DNA from: Bog-257 sp963846715
Lineage (GTDB): Bacteria > Acidobacteriota > Terriglobia > Terriglobales > Acidobacteriaceae
Reading direction: 5' to 3'
Length of the DNA: 64,000 nucleotides
NCBI GenBank assembly: GCA_963846715.1
Contig: CAWJXA010000005.1
Span: forward strand, 482,667-546,666
Positions 25,463 through 34,756 of this stretch are shown piece by piece. The stretch's first letter is position 1, and each line of letters starts with the position of its first letter. The notes under the pieces were generated by a model. The model saw nothing but the letters and a program-made list of their open reading frames with translations. It was not told where the DNA came from and searched no databases. The position numbers and the translations under genes were made by a program.

Positions 25463-26641
25463 TTAGAACGCCGCGAACCCCGTGATGTGCTCCCCGATGA
25501 TCAGCGCATGAATGTCATGCGTGCCTTCGTAGGTCTTCACCGACTCCAGGTTGGCCATGTGGCGGAAGATGGGATACTCGTCGGCAATGCCGTTCGCGCC
25601 CAGAATGTCCCGGCCCATGCGCGCGCACTCCAGCGCCATCCAGACGTTGTTCCGTTTGGCCATCGAGATATGCCACGGCTTAACCTTGCCCAGGTCCTTC
25701 AACCGGCCAACCTGCAGCGCCAGCAACTGCGCCTTGGTGATCTCGCTAATCATCCACACCAGCTTCTCCTGCACCAGTTGATGCGACGCGATGGGCTGGT
25801 CGCGAAACTGCTTGCGGAACTGCGCGTACTGTAAGGAGCAGTCATAACATGCCATTGCCGCCCCAATCGCTCCCCAGCCGATACCGTAGCGCGCCTGATT
25901 CAGACAGCTCAGCGGAGACCGCAGGCCCCCGGACTCAGGCAACAAGTTTCCTGCCGGGATGCGGACATCCTGCAACGAAAGACTTGAAGTCACCGAAGCC
26001 CGCAGCGAAAACTTGCCGTGAACGTCGGCGGCCTTGAATCCCGCGCGATCGGTCTCTACGATGAAGCCGCGGATGCGGTCGTCCTCGTCCTGCACCTTGG
26101 CCCAGATGATGGCAATGTCGGCGATCGAGCCCGAGGTGATCCACATCTTCTCGCCATTCAGGATGTAGTCGTTGCCGTCCTTGCGCGCGCGGGTCCGCAT
26201 GGCGCCGGGGTTCGAACCGGCATCAGGCTCGGTCAGGCCAAAGCATCCCAGAATTTCGCCTAGCGCCATCTTGGGCAGGTACTTCTGCTTCTGCTCCTCG
26301 CTGCCGAAGGCGTAGATGGGATACATGCACAGTCCCGACTGCACGCTGACGAACGAGCGCACGCCGCTGTCGCCGCGCTCCAGCTCCTGGGTCATCAGGC
26401 CGTACTCCACCGCCGACATGCCGGCGCAGCCGTAGCCCTTGAGGCTGGCGCCGTAGAAGCCCAGCTCGCCCATGGGCTTGATCAGCTCCTTGGGGAAGCG
26501 GCCTTCGCGGTTGCACATCTCGATGATGGGGATGAGGTTTTCTTCGATGAACTTGCGGGTATTGTCGCGAACCAGCCGCTCGTCGTCGTTGAGCAGGGTA
26601 TCGAACTCGATGAAGTCCACGCCTTTGAACTTGAGTGCCAT
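25463..26641 (-). CDS. gcdH: Acyl-CoA dehydrogenase, glutaryl-CoA dehydrogenase-like
   Basis: A 392-residue flavoenzyme. The acyl-CoA dehydrogenase signature CFGLTEPDAGSNPGAM, the segment GEKMWITSGSIADIAI and the catalytic base E372 in KTYEGTHDIHALIIG are present. The overall pattern (MAKRNNVWMALECARMGRDI, GIADEYPIFRHMANLE) is closest to glutaryl-CoA dehydrogenases, which convert glutaryl-CoA to crotonyl-CoA in lysine, tryptophan and aromatic breakdown. No ETF genes are beside it. A purine-rich GAGAGAGAC lies before the ATG. Confidence 0.88.
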   Translation of the reverse strand: MALKFKGVDFIEFDTLLNDDERLVRDNTRKFIEENLIPIIEMCNREGRFPKELIKPMGELGFYGASLKGYGCAGMSAVEYGLMTQELERGDSGVRSFVSVQSGLCMYPIYAFGSEEQKQKYLPKMALGEILGCFGLTEPDAGSNPGAMRTRARKDGNDYILNGEKMWITSGSIADIAIIWAKVQDEDDRIRGFIVETDRAGFKAADVHGKFSLRASVTSSLSLQDVRIPAGNLLPESGGLRSPLSCLNQARYGIGWGAIGAAMACYDCSLQYAQFRKQFRDQPIASHQLVQEKLVWMISEITKAQLLALQVGRLKDLGKVKPWHISMAKRNNVWMALECARMGRDILGANGIADEYPIFRHMANLESVKTYEGTHDIHALIIGEHITGFAAF

Positions 26642-26831
26642 GCGGTGTCTCTCTCATTTATCTAAAGATAATTGCGGGTGGGACGAACCTTTGAAGGTAT
26701 CAGTCGGCGGAGAGCGGGGTCAAACGACAAGGGGGCCTTGGAGGGTGGCGGTTAGGGAAGCGGAATTGAAGCGTGATTTCTTAGGAGTCTGAGTAAGGGA
26801 CCGGTATTATTAATACCTTCACACTAATTAC

Positions 26832-28289
26832 ATGTTCGAACAAGCCTTCAAAAACATCGACGACGTCCTCTGGAAAGAGGCCGGCTGCACCACCGAGCTG
26901 GACTACACCGAGCAGACCTCCTGGCTGCTGTTCCTGAAATACCTCGACGAGCTTGGAGCAGGACAAGGCGACCGAGGCCGCGCTGGAGGGCAAGAAATAC
27001 ACCTACATCCTCGACAAGCCCTATCGCTGGGAAAGCTGGGCCGCGCCCAAGGGCAAGGACGGCAAGCTCGACCACAACAAGGCCCTGACCGGCGACGACC
27101 TCCGCGACTTCGTCAACCAGAAGCTCTTTCCCTACCTGCACGGCTTCAAGCAGAAGGCCAGCGGGCCGAACACCATCGAATACAAGATCGGCGAGATCTT
27201 CGGCGAGATCAAGAACAAGATCCAGAGCGGCTACAACCTGCGCGAGATCATCGACCACATCGACGAGCTGCGCTTCCGCTCCCAGACCGAGAAGCACGAG
27301 CTGTCGCACCTCTACGAAGCCAAGATCAAGAACATGGGCAACGCCGGGCGCAACGGCGGCGAGTATTACACTCCGCGCCCGCTCATCCGCGCCATCGTGC
27401 AGGTGGTGAAGCCCAAGATCGGCGAGACGCATCTACGACGGCGCGTCGGCTCGGCGGGCTTCTTGTGCGAGTCGTTCGACTACCTGAAGCGCAAAGCCAA
27501 GCCTCACCACCAAGGACCTCAAGACGCTTCAGGAGCGCACCTTCTACGGCAAGGAAAAGAAGTCCCTCGCCTACGTCATCGCGATCATGAACATGATCCT
27601 GCACGGCATCGAAGCGCCCAACATCATCCACACCAACACGCTCACCGAAAACCTCGCCGACATTCAGGAGAAGGACCGCTTCGACGTGGTGCTGGCCAAT
27701 CCGCCCTTCGGCGGCAAGGAACGCAAGGAAGTGCAGCAGAACTTCCCCATCCGCACCGGCGAGACGGCCTTCCTGTTCCTCCAGCACTTCATCAAGATGC
27801 TCAAGGCCGGCGGGCGCGGCGGCGTGGTCATCAAGAACACCTTCCTCTCCAACACCGACAACGCCTCCGTGAGCCTGCGCAAGCTGCTGCTGGAAAGCTG
27901 CAACCTGCACACCGTGCTCGACTGCCCCGGCGGCACGTTCCAGGGCGCGGGCGTGAAGACCGTGGTGCTGTTCTTCGAGAAAGGCGCGCCGACGCGCAAG
28001 ATCTGGTTCTACCAGCTCGACCCCGGCCGCAACCTCGGCAAGACCAACCCGCTCAACGACGACGACCTCGCCGAGTTCGTGAAGCTGCAAAAGACCTTCG
28101 CCGACTCGCCCAAGAGCTGGAGCGTGGACGCCAAGACCATCGACCAGACGACCTTCGACCTCTCCGTGAAGAACCCGAACGGCGGCGAGGAAGTCGACGC
28201 ACCGCAGCCCGCAGGAGATCATGGACGAAATCGCCGCGCTGGATGCCGAGAGCGCGGAGGTGCTGGGGAACATCAGGGCGCTGCTATGA
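26832..28289 (+). pseudogene. hsdM: Type I restriction-modification methyltransferase HsdM, multiply frame-shifted
   Basis: HsdM supplies the N6-adenine methyltransferase of a type I system. Start MFEQAFKNIDDVLWKEAGCT and the conserved LRFRSQTEKHELSHLYEAKI, GGEYYTPRPLIRAI and catalytic NPPFGG are all present, but in different frames. One-base shifts occur near 26950 (an extra T in GAGCTTGGAG), around 27425-27450 (twice, within the IYDGA-GSAG motif I), near 27500 and near 28205. The net change is zero: 1458 bases from the start to the TGA. The stop overlaps the hsdS start as ATGA. Amino-acid sense is well kept between shifts, so base-calling errors are as likely as decay. Longest clean piece: 27587-28200. 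Confidence 0.82.
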
Positions 28290-29497
28290 AGAACGGGTGG
28301 CAGACAAAGAAGCTCGGTGAAGTTTGCGAGATCGAACGCGGCGGTTCGCCGACGCCCAATGCGGAAGTTCATAACTGACCGATCCCGAATGGCATCGACT
28401 GGATCAAGATTGGACGATGCGACAGCGAGTAGCAAGACCATCTATAAACGCGACAGAAGATAAGGCCGGACGGAGCTCAAACGCTACCGCATGGTATTCA
28501 CGACAGGCGACTTCATCCTATCGAACTGCAATCGAGCTTCGGTCGGCCCTACGATCATCGACAACGACTGGGTGCATTCATGACGGATGTCTCGTGTTCG
28601 CCAGCCCAAGAGTCGATACCTGACTGAATTTCTGTATCTACTTCCTCAGTCTCGCGACTAGTGTTCAGACAGTTCGACGACTCGCGGCTGGTCAGGCACT
28701 GTCAGGCAATGCTAAAGATTGAGTTGGCAAAGTCTGTCCAGATTCCTATCCCCCCGCTCCCCGAACAGCAGCGGATCGTCGGCATCCTCGACGAAGCGTT
28801 TGAGGGCATCGCCACCGCCAAAGCCAACGCCGAAAAGAACCTCCAAAACGCCCGCGCCCTGTTTGAAAGCCACCTCCAATCCGTCTTCACCCAGCGCGGC
28901 AAGGGATGGATGGAGAAGCCGCTTGTATTTGTTGTGTTCGCTTTTCGTCGACAGCGCTCATAGAACGGCCGAAATATGACGTCGAGGGAATACCGGCACT
29001 TCGCCCACGGGACGTTGTGAACGGCAAACTCAACTGACGGAAGCGGCCAGAGTCTCGGAAACAGGAATACGAAATCCAATCGAGCAGGCACCGTCCGACT
29101 CCAGGAGATATCGTCTATTCAAGAGAATTGAGCTACGGGTGGGCGGCGGTGCTGCCTGAAACACCTCGCATCTGTCTGTCTCAACGGTATGTGTCTTTTT
29201 CGGCCCTCACCGAATCTCGATAGCGCCTTTTTGCTCTATGTGCTAAACGGTCCGGTCGGCCGCGAGCAGGCGTTGCGCGCAGCCGTAGGTGCCGCTCACC
29301 CACACATCAATCTGGGCGACATCAAGGCCTACCAGATTCCGTTTCCATCGTTCGGCGAACAAAAGCGAATCGTAAAACAGCTTGATGCCATGGTCGCCGA
29401 AACCCAGCGTCTCGAATCCATTTACCAGCAGAAGTTCGCCGCACTAGAGGCGTTGAGAAAGTCATTGCTACACCAGGCCTTCACTGCCCAACTCTAA
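28286..29497 (+). pseudogene. hsdS: Type I specificity subunit HsdS, heavily frame-shifted
   Basis: HsdS recognises the bipartite target through two target-recognition domains. The start MKNGWQTKKLGEVCEIERGG, overlapping the hsdM stop, is typical. Conserved hinge segments are clear: VQIPIPPLPEQQRIVGILDE (about 28738-28797), and later a second set ending KSLLHQAFTAQL. In between, sense survives in several frames (for example NGIDWIKIG, TGDFILSNCN, GCIHDG), interrupted by frame changes and stops. The target sequence cannot be deduced. Longest open pieces are 28661-28963 and 29189-29497. Confidence 0.75.
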
Positions 29498-29499
29498 TC

Positions 29500-30118
29500 A
29501 TGCAATTACAGCAACGGCACATTGACGCGCTGGACCAGGCAGAAACGCTGATGTTTCATAGCGACTTCTGTCCGTACTTGGAATTGAAAGAGATGTTTAC
29601 GGATGCCACACCCCTTGCTCGCAGACGCTTTCGTTTGCTTTTCACGGAGTACTACGGCATGGATGTGGCAGGACTCACGGACACTTTCAAAGACCGGTTT
29701 TTCGAGATACTGTTTGGTGGCAACGTGATGGTAAACGGCAAGCCCGATGTCGCGGTGATCTTGAATGAGCTCAGTTTGATTCAGCGTAAGAAGGGCGATT
29801 ATGCAATGCCATTCTCTTTCGTGTCGAAACTTGTGGCTATGCATCGGGAAGAGCAGCCCTATTTGACGACAAGTACGTGCGGGCTTTCTTTTAGCGGAAA
29901 ACCTCCGGATGCATCGCAGCCCAAGGAAGATCGGATAGCGTGGTTTGTAGCTTTTCTGCAGCTAGTGGCTGCGGACTACTCAGCATGGGCCCAAAGATGG
30001 TCGACTTGTCCCGATCATTAACAGGCTAAAAGCGCGCGACGAAAGACTTGCTGTTTGCCACATCAATCGCCTGATGGATTTCTTGGTCTGGAAAGCTGGT
30101 AGCCAAAAGCTACTGTGA
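29500..30118 (+). CDS. Unknown protein encoded between hsdS and hsdR, one frame shift near the end
   Basis: I do not recognise this protein. It begins MQLQQRHIDALDQAETLMFH two bases after the hsdS stop and ends just before hsdR, so it should be co-transcribed with the restriction system. The open frame as read stops at 30021 (173 residues), but the neighbouring frame continues sensibly (DGRLVPIINRLKARDERLAV and LMDFLVWKAGSQKLL) to 30118, giving about 205 residues. The shift is near 29990. It looks soluble and mostly helical, with no signal or membrane segment. It could be an accessory or regulatory factor of the restriction system; this is position-based only. Confidence 0.55.
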
Positions 30119-30122
30119 ATCT

Positions 30123-32522
30123 ATGAACGAAGCCGAAACCAGAGCCGAACATATTGATCCCGCATTGAAAGCGGCGGGCTGGGGCGTCGTCGAGGGCAGC
30201 CGCATTCGGCGCGAGTATCCGATTGCGCCCGGTCGCATCGAAGGCCAGGGGCGGCGCGGCAAGCCGCTCATCGCGGATTACGTGCTGGAGTATCGCAACA
30301 CCAAGCTCGCCGTCGTCGAGGCCAAAGCGTGGGACGAAGCAACTGACCGAAGGCGTGGCGCAGGCGAAGAATTACGCCGGAAAGATGGCGATTCGCTACA
30401 CCTATTCCACCAACGGCCAGGGCATCTACGGCATCGACATGGAGACCGGCAAGGAAGGCGAGACGCCGCGCTATCCCACGCCGGACGAACTTTGGAACAT
30501 GACGTTCGCCAAGGCAGAACGCATGGCGCGACCGCTTCGCCGCCGTGCCATTCGAGGATAAGGGCGGTTCACATTCCGAGCCGCTACTACCAGGACATCG
30601 CGGTCGAACGGGTGATGGAGGCCATCGCCGACGAGCAGGCATCGTATCCTCCTCACGCTCGCCACCGGTACAGGCAAGACATTCATTGCCTTTCAGATCG
30701 CATGGAAACTGTTCCATAGCCGCTGGAACCTGAGCCGACGGAACCGATCGCGCCGCCCGCGCATCCTCTTCCTGGCCGACCGCAACATCCTCGCCGACCA
30801 GGCCTACAACGCTTTCTCCGCGTTCCCTGAGGACGCCCTGGTCCGGATCAAGCCGGAGGACATCCGCAAGAAGGGCAAGGTCCCGAAGAATGCCAGCCTG
30901 TTCTTCACGATCTTCCAGACCTTCATGAGCGGTCCGCCGAAGGACGGCAAGCCGTCGCCCTATTTCGGCGAGTATCCGCCGGATTTCTTCGACTTCATCG
31001 TCATCGACGAGTGCCATCGCGGCGGAGCAAACGATGAAAGCAACTGGCGCGGCATCATGGAATATTTTGCTCCCGCCGTGCAGCTCGGCCTGACCGCCAC
31101 GCCAAAGCGCCAGGAGAACGCGGACACCTACGCCTATTTCGGCGAGCCGGTCTACATCTACTCGCTCAAGGAGGGCATCAACGACGGCTTCCTCACGCCG
31201 TTCCGCGTAAAGCAGATTGCCACGACGCTCGACGAGTATGTCTACACGCCGGATGACCAAGTTGATCGAGGGCGAGGTCGAGAGCCGGGAAGCGCTACAC
31301 GGAAGACGGACTTCAACAAGATCATCGAGATCAAGGAGCGCGAGGCGCACCGCGTGAAGTTGTTCATGGAGCAGATCGACCAGAAGGAAAAGACGCTGGT
31401 CTTCTGCGCCACACAGGACCATGCGCTGGCCGTGCGCGACCTCATCAACCAGATGAAGACGAGCACAGACCCGAACTATTGCCAGCGGGTTACCGCTAAC
31501 GATGGCGAACTCGGCAACCAGCACCTGCGGGACTTTCAGGACAACGAAAAGACCATCCCGACGATTCTGACCACTTCGCAAAAGCTCTCGACCGGCGTGG
31601 ATGCCCGCAACATTCGCAACATCGTTCTGATGCGGCCGATCAAAGCGATGATTGAGTTCAAGCAGATCATCGGTCGCGGCACACGGCTTTACGACGGCAA
31701 GGACTACTTCACGATCTACGACTTCGTGAAGGCGTACCATCACTTCAGCGATCCGGAATGGGACGGTGAGCCGCTGGAACCGGAACCGTGCAAGAAGTGC
31801 GGCTTCTACCCTGTGCCAATGCGTAAAGCCGACACCGCAACCCTGTCCGGTGTGCGGCAAGCGTCCGTGCGAGTGTCCGAAAGAGCCTTGCCCGAGTGTG
31901 CGGCGAGCGCCCGTGCGTGTGCAAGAAGAAGCGAAGGCGAAAGTGAAGCTGGCCGACGGGAAAGAGCGCGACCATCCAGCACATGGTATGCACGACGTTC
32001 TGGCACCCGGATGGCACGCCCATGTCCGCCCAGCAGTTCATGGAGTTGCTGTTCGGCAAGCTGCCGGAGTTCTTCAAGGACGAGGCCGAGCTGCGCGCAT
32101 TGTGGAGCGCTCCTGATACGCGGAAGAAGCTCCTGAAGGGACTCGCAGAGAAGGGTTTCGGCCATGAACAACTGGCCGAGATGCAAAAGATCATCGATGC
32201 CGAGAAGAGCGATCTCTTCGACGTGCTCGCGTACGTTGCCTACGCTCTGCCACCGCTTACACGCGAAGAACGCGCCGGTCGAGCGAAGGTCGCCATTAGC
32301 GCACACTTCAATAGCAAGCAGCAGGCGTTTCTGGATTTCGTCTTGGCGCACTATGTGGGCGTCGGGGTGGACGAACTCGATCAGGAGAAGCTAACGCCGT
32401 TGCTCCGCCTGAAGTATCACAACTCAATCTCGGATGCCGTGCGGGATCTCGGTATGCCTGTTGAAGATATACGGGAGTTTTTCTCGGGATTTCAGAAGTA
32501 TCTGTACCAACCCTCCGCCTAA
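30123..32522 (+). pseudogene. hsdR: Type I restriction endonuclease/translocase HsdR, multiply frame-shifted
   Basis: HsdR cuts DNA and drives ATP-dependent translocation. The nuclease motif is visible at the start (PLIADYVLEYRNTKLAVVEA then K), followed by Walker A LATGTGKTFIAFQ, motif IRILFLADRNILADQ, DECHR box, LGLTATPKR, and motif VI QIIGRGTRLY. A cysteine-rich stretch (CPVCGKRPCECPKEPCP) precedes the C-terminal helical domain ending FQKYLYQPSA. At least six one-base shifts occur (near 30345, 30535, 30640, 31255-31300 and 31840-31980), yet start and stop are in one frame, 2400 bases. Longest clean pieces are 30925-31830 and 31983-32522. Inactive if the shifts are real. Confidence 0.85.
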
Positions 32523-32554
32523 GGCCGGTGTACGCCATCCTAGCCTTCCCTTCA

Positions 32555-32579
32555 TAGCACGCCGAGGTAGGCGCTCCAC
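32555..32579. repeat. 25-bp perfect repeat shared with the DinB gene 3' end
   Basis: The 25 bases starting TAGCACGCCGAGGTAGGCG are identical to 33093-33117, which on the reverse strand encode WSAYLGVL of the DinB protein. In this copy the same reading gives WSAYLGVL and then a stop, as if it were the remnant of another DinB C-terminus. The repeats flank about 510 bases of non-coding DNA. Confidence 0.7.
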
Positions 32580-32902
32580 CATGGGGTTCGCGGCCTTCTC
32601 TGGGACGCTAACCTTGTGGGACTAATCGGGGGACAACAGCAAGGCCGATATTGCGGGATTGTACTTTCGTTATCTTGACAGACCGGCAAAGTGCGTTAGG
32701 CTGTCATGTTGGGTTGAGTGTACCCAATGGCATCGCCAGAACGCTGCGCGCGGGCTGCGAGGCCGGAAGCTCTTTGACAATTGAGACTGCATAACGCTGG
32801 AAGAAGTCGCGACCGTGTTGCGTTCAGGCGCGTACCCGGTACCGGGCGGGATCCCCAAATGGGCTGGTCTCTGATTGTCCATGCGACGTAAGTCATGGTG
32901 GC

Positions 32903-32988
32903 TCAATATTTTGCCTATAAACCTTTCAGGGTCAATATTTTACAGACACTTTTCTCAGCTTCCCTAATGTTTTCAATATTTTGCAGAC
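32903..32988. repeat. Three TCAATATTTT direct repeats
   Basis: TCAATATTTT occurs at 32903, 32932 and 32973, each followed by a similar GC(C/A)- or ACAGAC-type sequence; two share CAGACA. Multiple short repeats of this kind are found at the ends of some transposons (for example IS21-type), but no transposase lies nearby. Confidence 0.55.
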
Positions 32989-33065
32989 AAGAGGGGGAGG
33001 GGGTACAGGTGATCTACATCTATGGGCGGGCCATCCGCCCACAAGCTTCGCCGCTGCTCGATAGT

Positions 33066-33620
33066 CTACGGAGCGCTATGACCGCCGCACTGTAGCACGC
33101 CGAGGTAGGCGCTCCACGGACCGACGGCGTCACCATACTGATGGGCCATCACGCGGGATAGTTGATGCAGATGAGTGAGGTCGTGGACGGTCCAAGTTGC
33201 CAGAAGTTGCGACAGGGTCACCACTCCCAGCGCCGGATGTCGGCCTCTGCGAGTCAGATCATCTCCCTGCAAATTCAGCGACTGCAATGCAGCTAAATTC
33301 TCCCTGCGCAGGCGGGCGAAGTCGTCCAACAGTTGCTCCAGAGATTTGCCTTGGCTCTCATTAAACTGCGCAAGGCGGTCAAACCGATCAAAGGGCCGCG
33401 CTTCACCGTTCTCCAGGATGATCCGCAGCCGCGGCATCCAGTCGGTACGCTCCCCGACGACCAGGTGGCCCACGATGTCGAACGCGCTCCAGGTATCTTT
33501 CCCTTCATCGCATCGCACCCAGGCGTCGGGCAGTCCGCGCAAAAGCGCATCCAGGGTTGCGGGAGTGCGGGCCAGAACTGCGGCGGCATCATCTAGGCTG
33601 AATTCTGCCAAGCTTGCCAT
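33066..33620 (-). CDS. DinB-family protein
   Basis: A 184-residue four-helix DinB-superfamily protein. Likely metal ligands are H51 in DIVGHLVVGERTDW and the pair in TWTVHDLTHLHQL near residues 145-150. The rest follows the family pattern, with LDALLRGLPDAWVRCDEG at the start. These proteins are often stress-induced or thiol-transferase-like, but function differs among members. The C-terminal WSAYLGVLQC coincides with one copy of a 25-bp repeat. It appears intact, unlike the DinB gene at 2.0-2.5 kb. Confidence 0.85.
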   Translation of the reverse strand: MASLAEFSLDDAAAVLARTPATLDALLRGLPDAWVRCDEGKDTWSAFDIVGHLVVGERTDWMPRLRIILENGEARPFDRFDRLAQFNESQGKSLEQLLDDFARLRRENLAALQSLNLQGDDLTRRGRHPALGVVTLSQLLATWTVHDLTHLHQLSRVMAHQYGDAVGPWSAYLGVLQCGGHSAP

Positions 33621-33684
33621 GCCTACCTAGATGCGGCCGCGGATCGTTGGACTCAGCGGGGATAAGCGGAGCTTTTCCGTCAAC

Positions 33685-33887
33685 TATAGCGGTTCCTCAA
33701 TAGATGGATCCGATTTGTTCGGGTAGTGCGGCGCTTCAGCGCCGCGTTGCGCCTCGGTGAAACACCCTGCGTAAGCCGCTGAGATAGACGACCTCAGCGG
33801 CTTACGCGATTTTTGTTCTTGCTTATACGCGGGCCTGAAGGCCCGCACTACCCGTACCAGCGGATACACCAATCCGGGAGGTGCTCT
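33685..33887. repeat. ~200-bp dispersed repeat, copy B
   Basis: From TATAGCGGTTCCTCAATAGA to AATCCGGGAGGTGCTCT this element matches the 17.8-kb copy end to end, with the same order of hairpins (GTGCGGCGCTTCAGCGCCGC, a CCGCTGAGAT..CTCAGCGG arm pair, and CGGGCCTGAAGGCCCG). It ends 15 bases before the stop of the next reverse-strand gene, the same placement as copy A after baeRF. Confidence 0.85.
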
Positions 33888-33901
33888 CGTCCGGCATCAC
33901 C

Positions 33902-34432
33902 TTACTTGCCGGGATTGACCATTGGAATCATCGAGGAAAACTGCAGATTGATCAGCAGGTCAATACGGCGATCGATCTGGTACCACAATGCGACCTTCTT
34001 GGCCGAGATGACTTTTTCAAATACCGGAACGTATTTCATGCGCAACGCCAGCAGTTGCTCGTCAATCGCGTTCGCCCTGGTCATGTAATCCTGAGCCTGC
34101 GCATCGGTCATGGTGTTGTAAGTCGCTGCATATTCCTTCATCAGCGCCCACCGGGCATCATTCGGTTTGATGGCTGCTTTTCTGTATTGATCGAAGATCG
34201 GCCAAAACTTGGTGGCCTCGTCGGCGGTCAGGGTCATGTTCTGCGCAGTAATCTGCTTGCGCTGGGCGCGAATGTCTTCCCGCAGCATCTCGATGTCCTG
34301 GTCGGTAACAGTATTGGGTCCTCCAGGACTGCTCTGCGCTGCGGGCTGCTGCGCCGCCTGGGCCGACATCGATACGTTGCACACGAGCAATGCACTGACA
34401 ACAACCAGGACTGATACGACGATCTTCTTCAT
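33902..34432 (-). CDS. Small secreted or periplasmic protein, function unknown
   Basis: A 176-residue protein with a signal peptide (MKKIVVSVLVVVSALLVCNV, cut near MSAQA). The mature part is helical and charged: DIEMLREDIRAQRKQITAQN, LTADEATKFWPIFDQYRKA, and EQLLALRMKYVPVFEKVIS. This pattern is common for exported acidobacterial hypothetical proteins and vaguely recalls Spy/CpxP-like helical chaperones, which I cannot confirm. I chose the ATG at 34432, preceded by GGGAGAA, over an in-frame ATG 16 codons upstream. The gene stands alone. Confidence 0.75.
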   Translation of the reverse strand: MKKIVVSVLVVVSALLVCNVSMSAQAAQQPAAQSSPGGPNTVTDQDIEMLREDIRAQRKQITAQNMTLTADEATKFWPIFDQYRKAAIKPNDARWALMKEYAATYNTMTDAQAQDYMTRANAIDEQLLALRMKYVPVFEKVISAKKVALWYQIDRRIDLLINLQFSSMIPMVNPGK

Positions 34433-34756
34433 ACTTTCTCCCATGATTTTCAAAATTAGTACCATCCGTTTTTGTCGCACCCGTTGCTCTCTTTCAACGG
34501 GCAGGCGTGGTTTGCTGGCGCGCTTGTTCGACGGCGGACTCCCCCTACGGCGCGATTGGCCAGACCATGACCTTTCTCGCCGGCAACTGAGTCCGTACGA
34601 AAATGGGCCACGGCTGTTCTTGCTGTGTGGTTTCTGGGACCGCAGTCCTGTGCGCTGGAGTTTAGCATCGCGATGCGTTCTTGCTCAAACCTTTCTCGCG
34701 GTGCAGCACAATTTCAGGAGCTTCAACGCGGAACCGCAAGCACGGTCAAGGTCTGC
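34433..34756. other. Gap without a recognisable gene
   Basis: Between the small secreted protein and the amidase, 324 bases hold no coding frame with family features. I see no strong hairpin or repeat. It should contain the promoter of the secreted protein gene. Confidence 0.4.

Larger units (their letters stand above)
32523..33065. other. Non-coding gap between hsdR and the DinB gene
   Basis: No gene was recognised in these 543 bases. They hold one copy of a 25-bp repeat (32555-32579) also found in the 3' end of the following DinB gene, and three TCAATATTTT direct repeats near 32.9-33.0 kb. The composition turns AT-rich around the latter. Confidence 0.6.

Noticed and set aside
27383..28441. 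352-codon open frame antisense to hsdM
   Set aside because: The plus strand carries the NPPFGG methyltransferase sequence; the reverse product is low-complexity valine, leucine and glutamate.
30268..31860. 530-codon open frame antisense to hsdR
   Set aside because: It is a GC-rich shadow: the plus strand carries unmistakable helicase motifs, and the antisense product has no family features.
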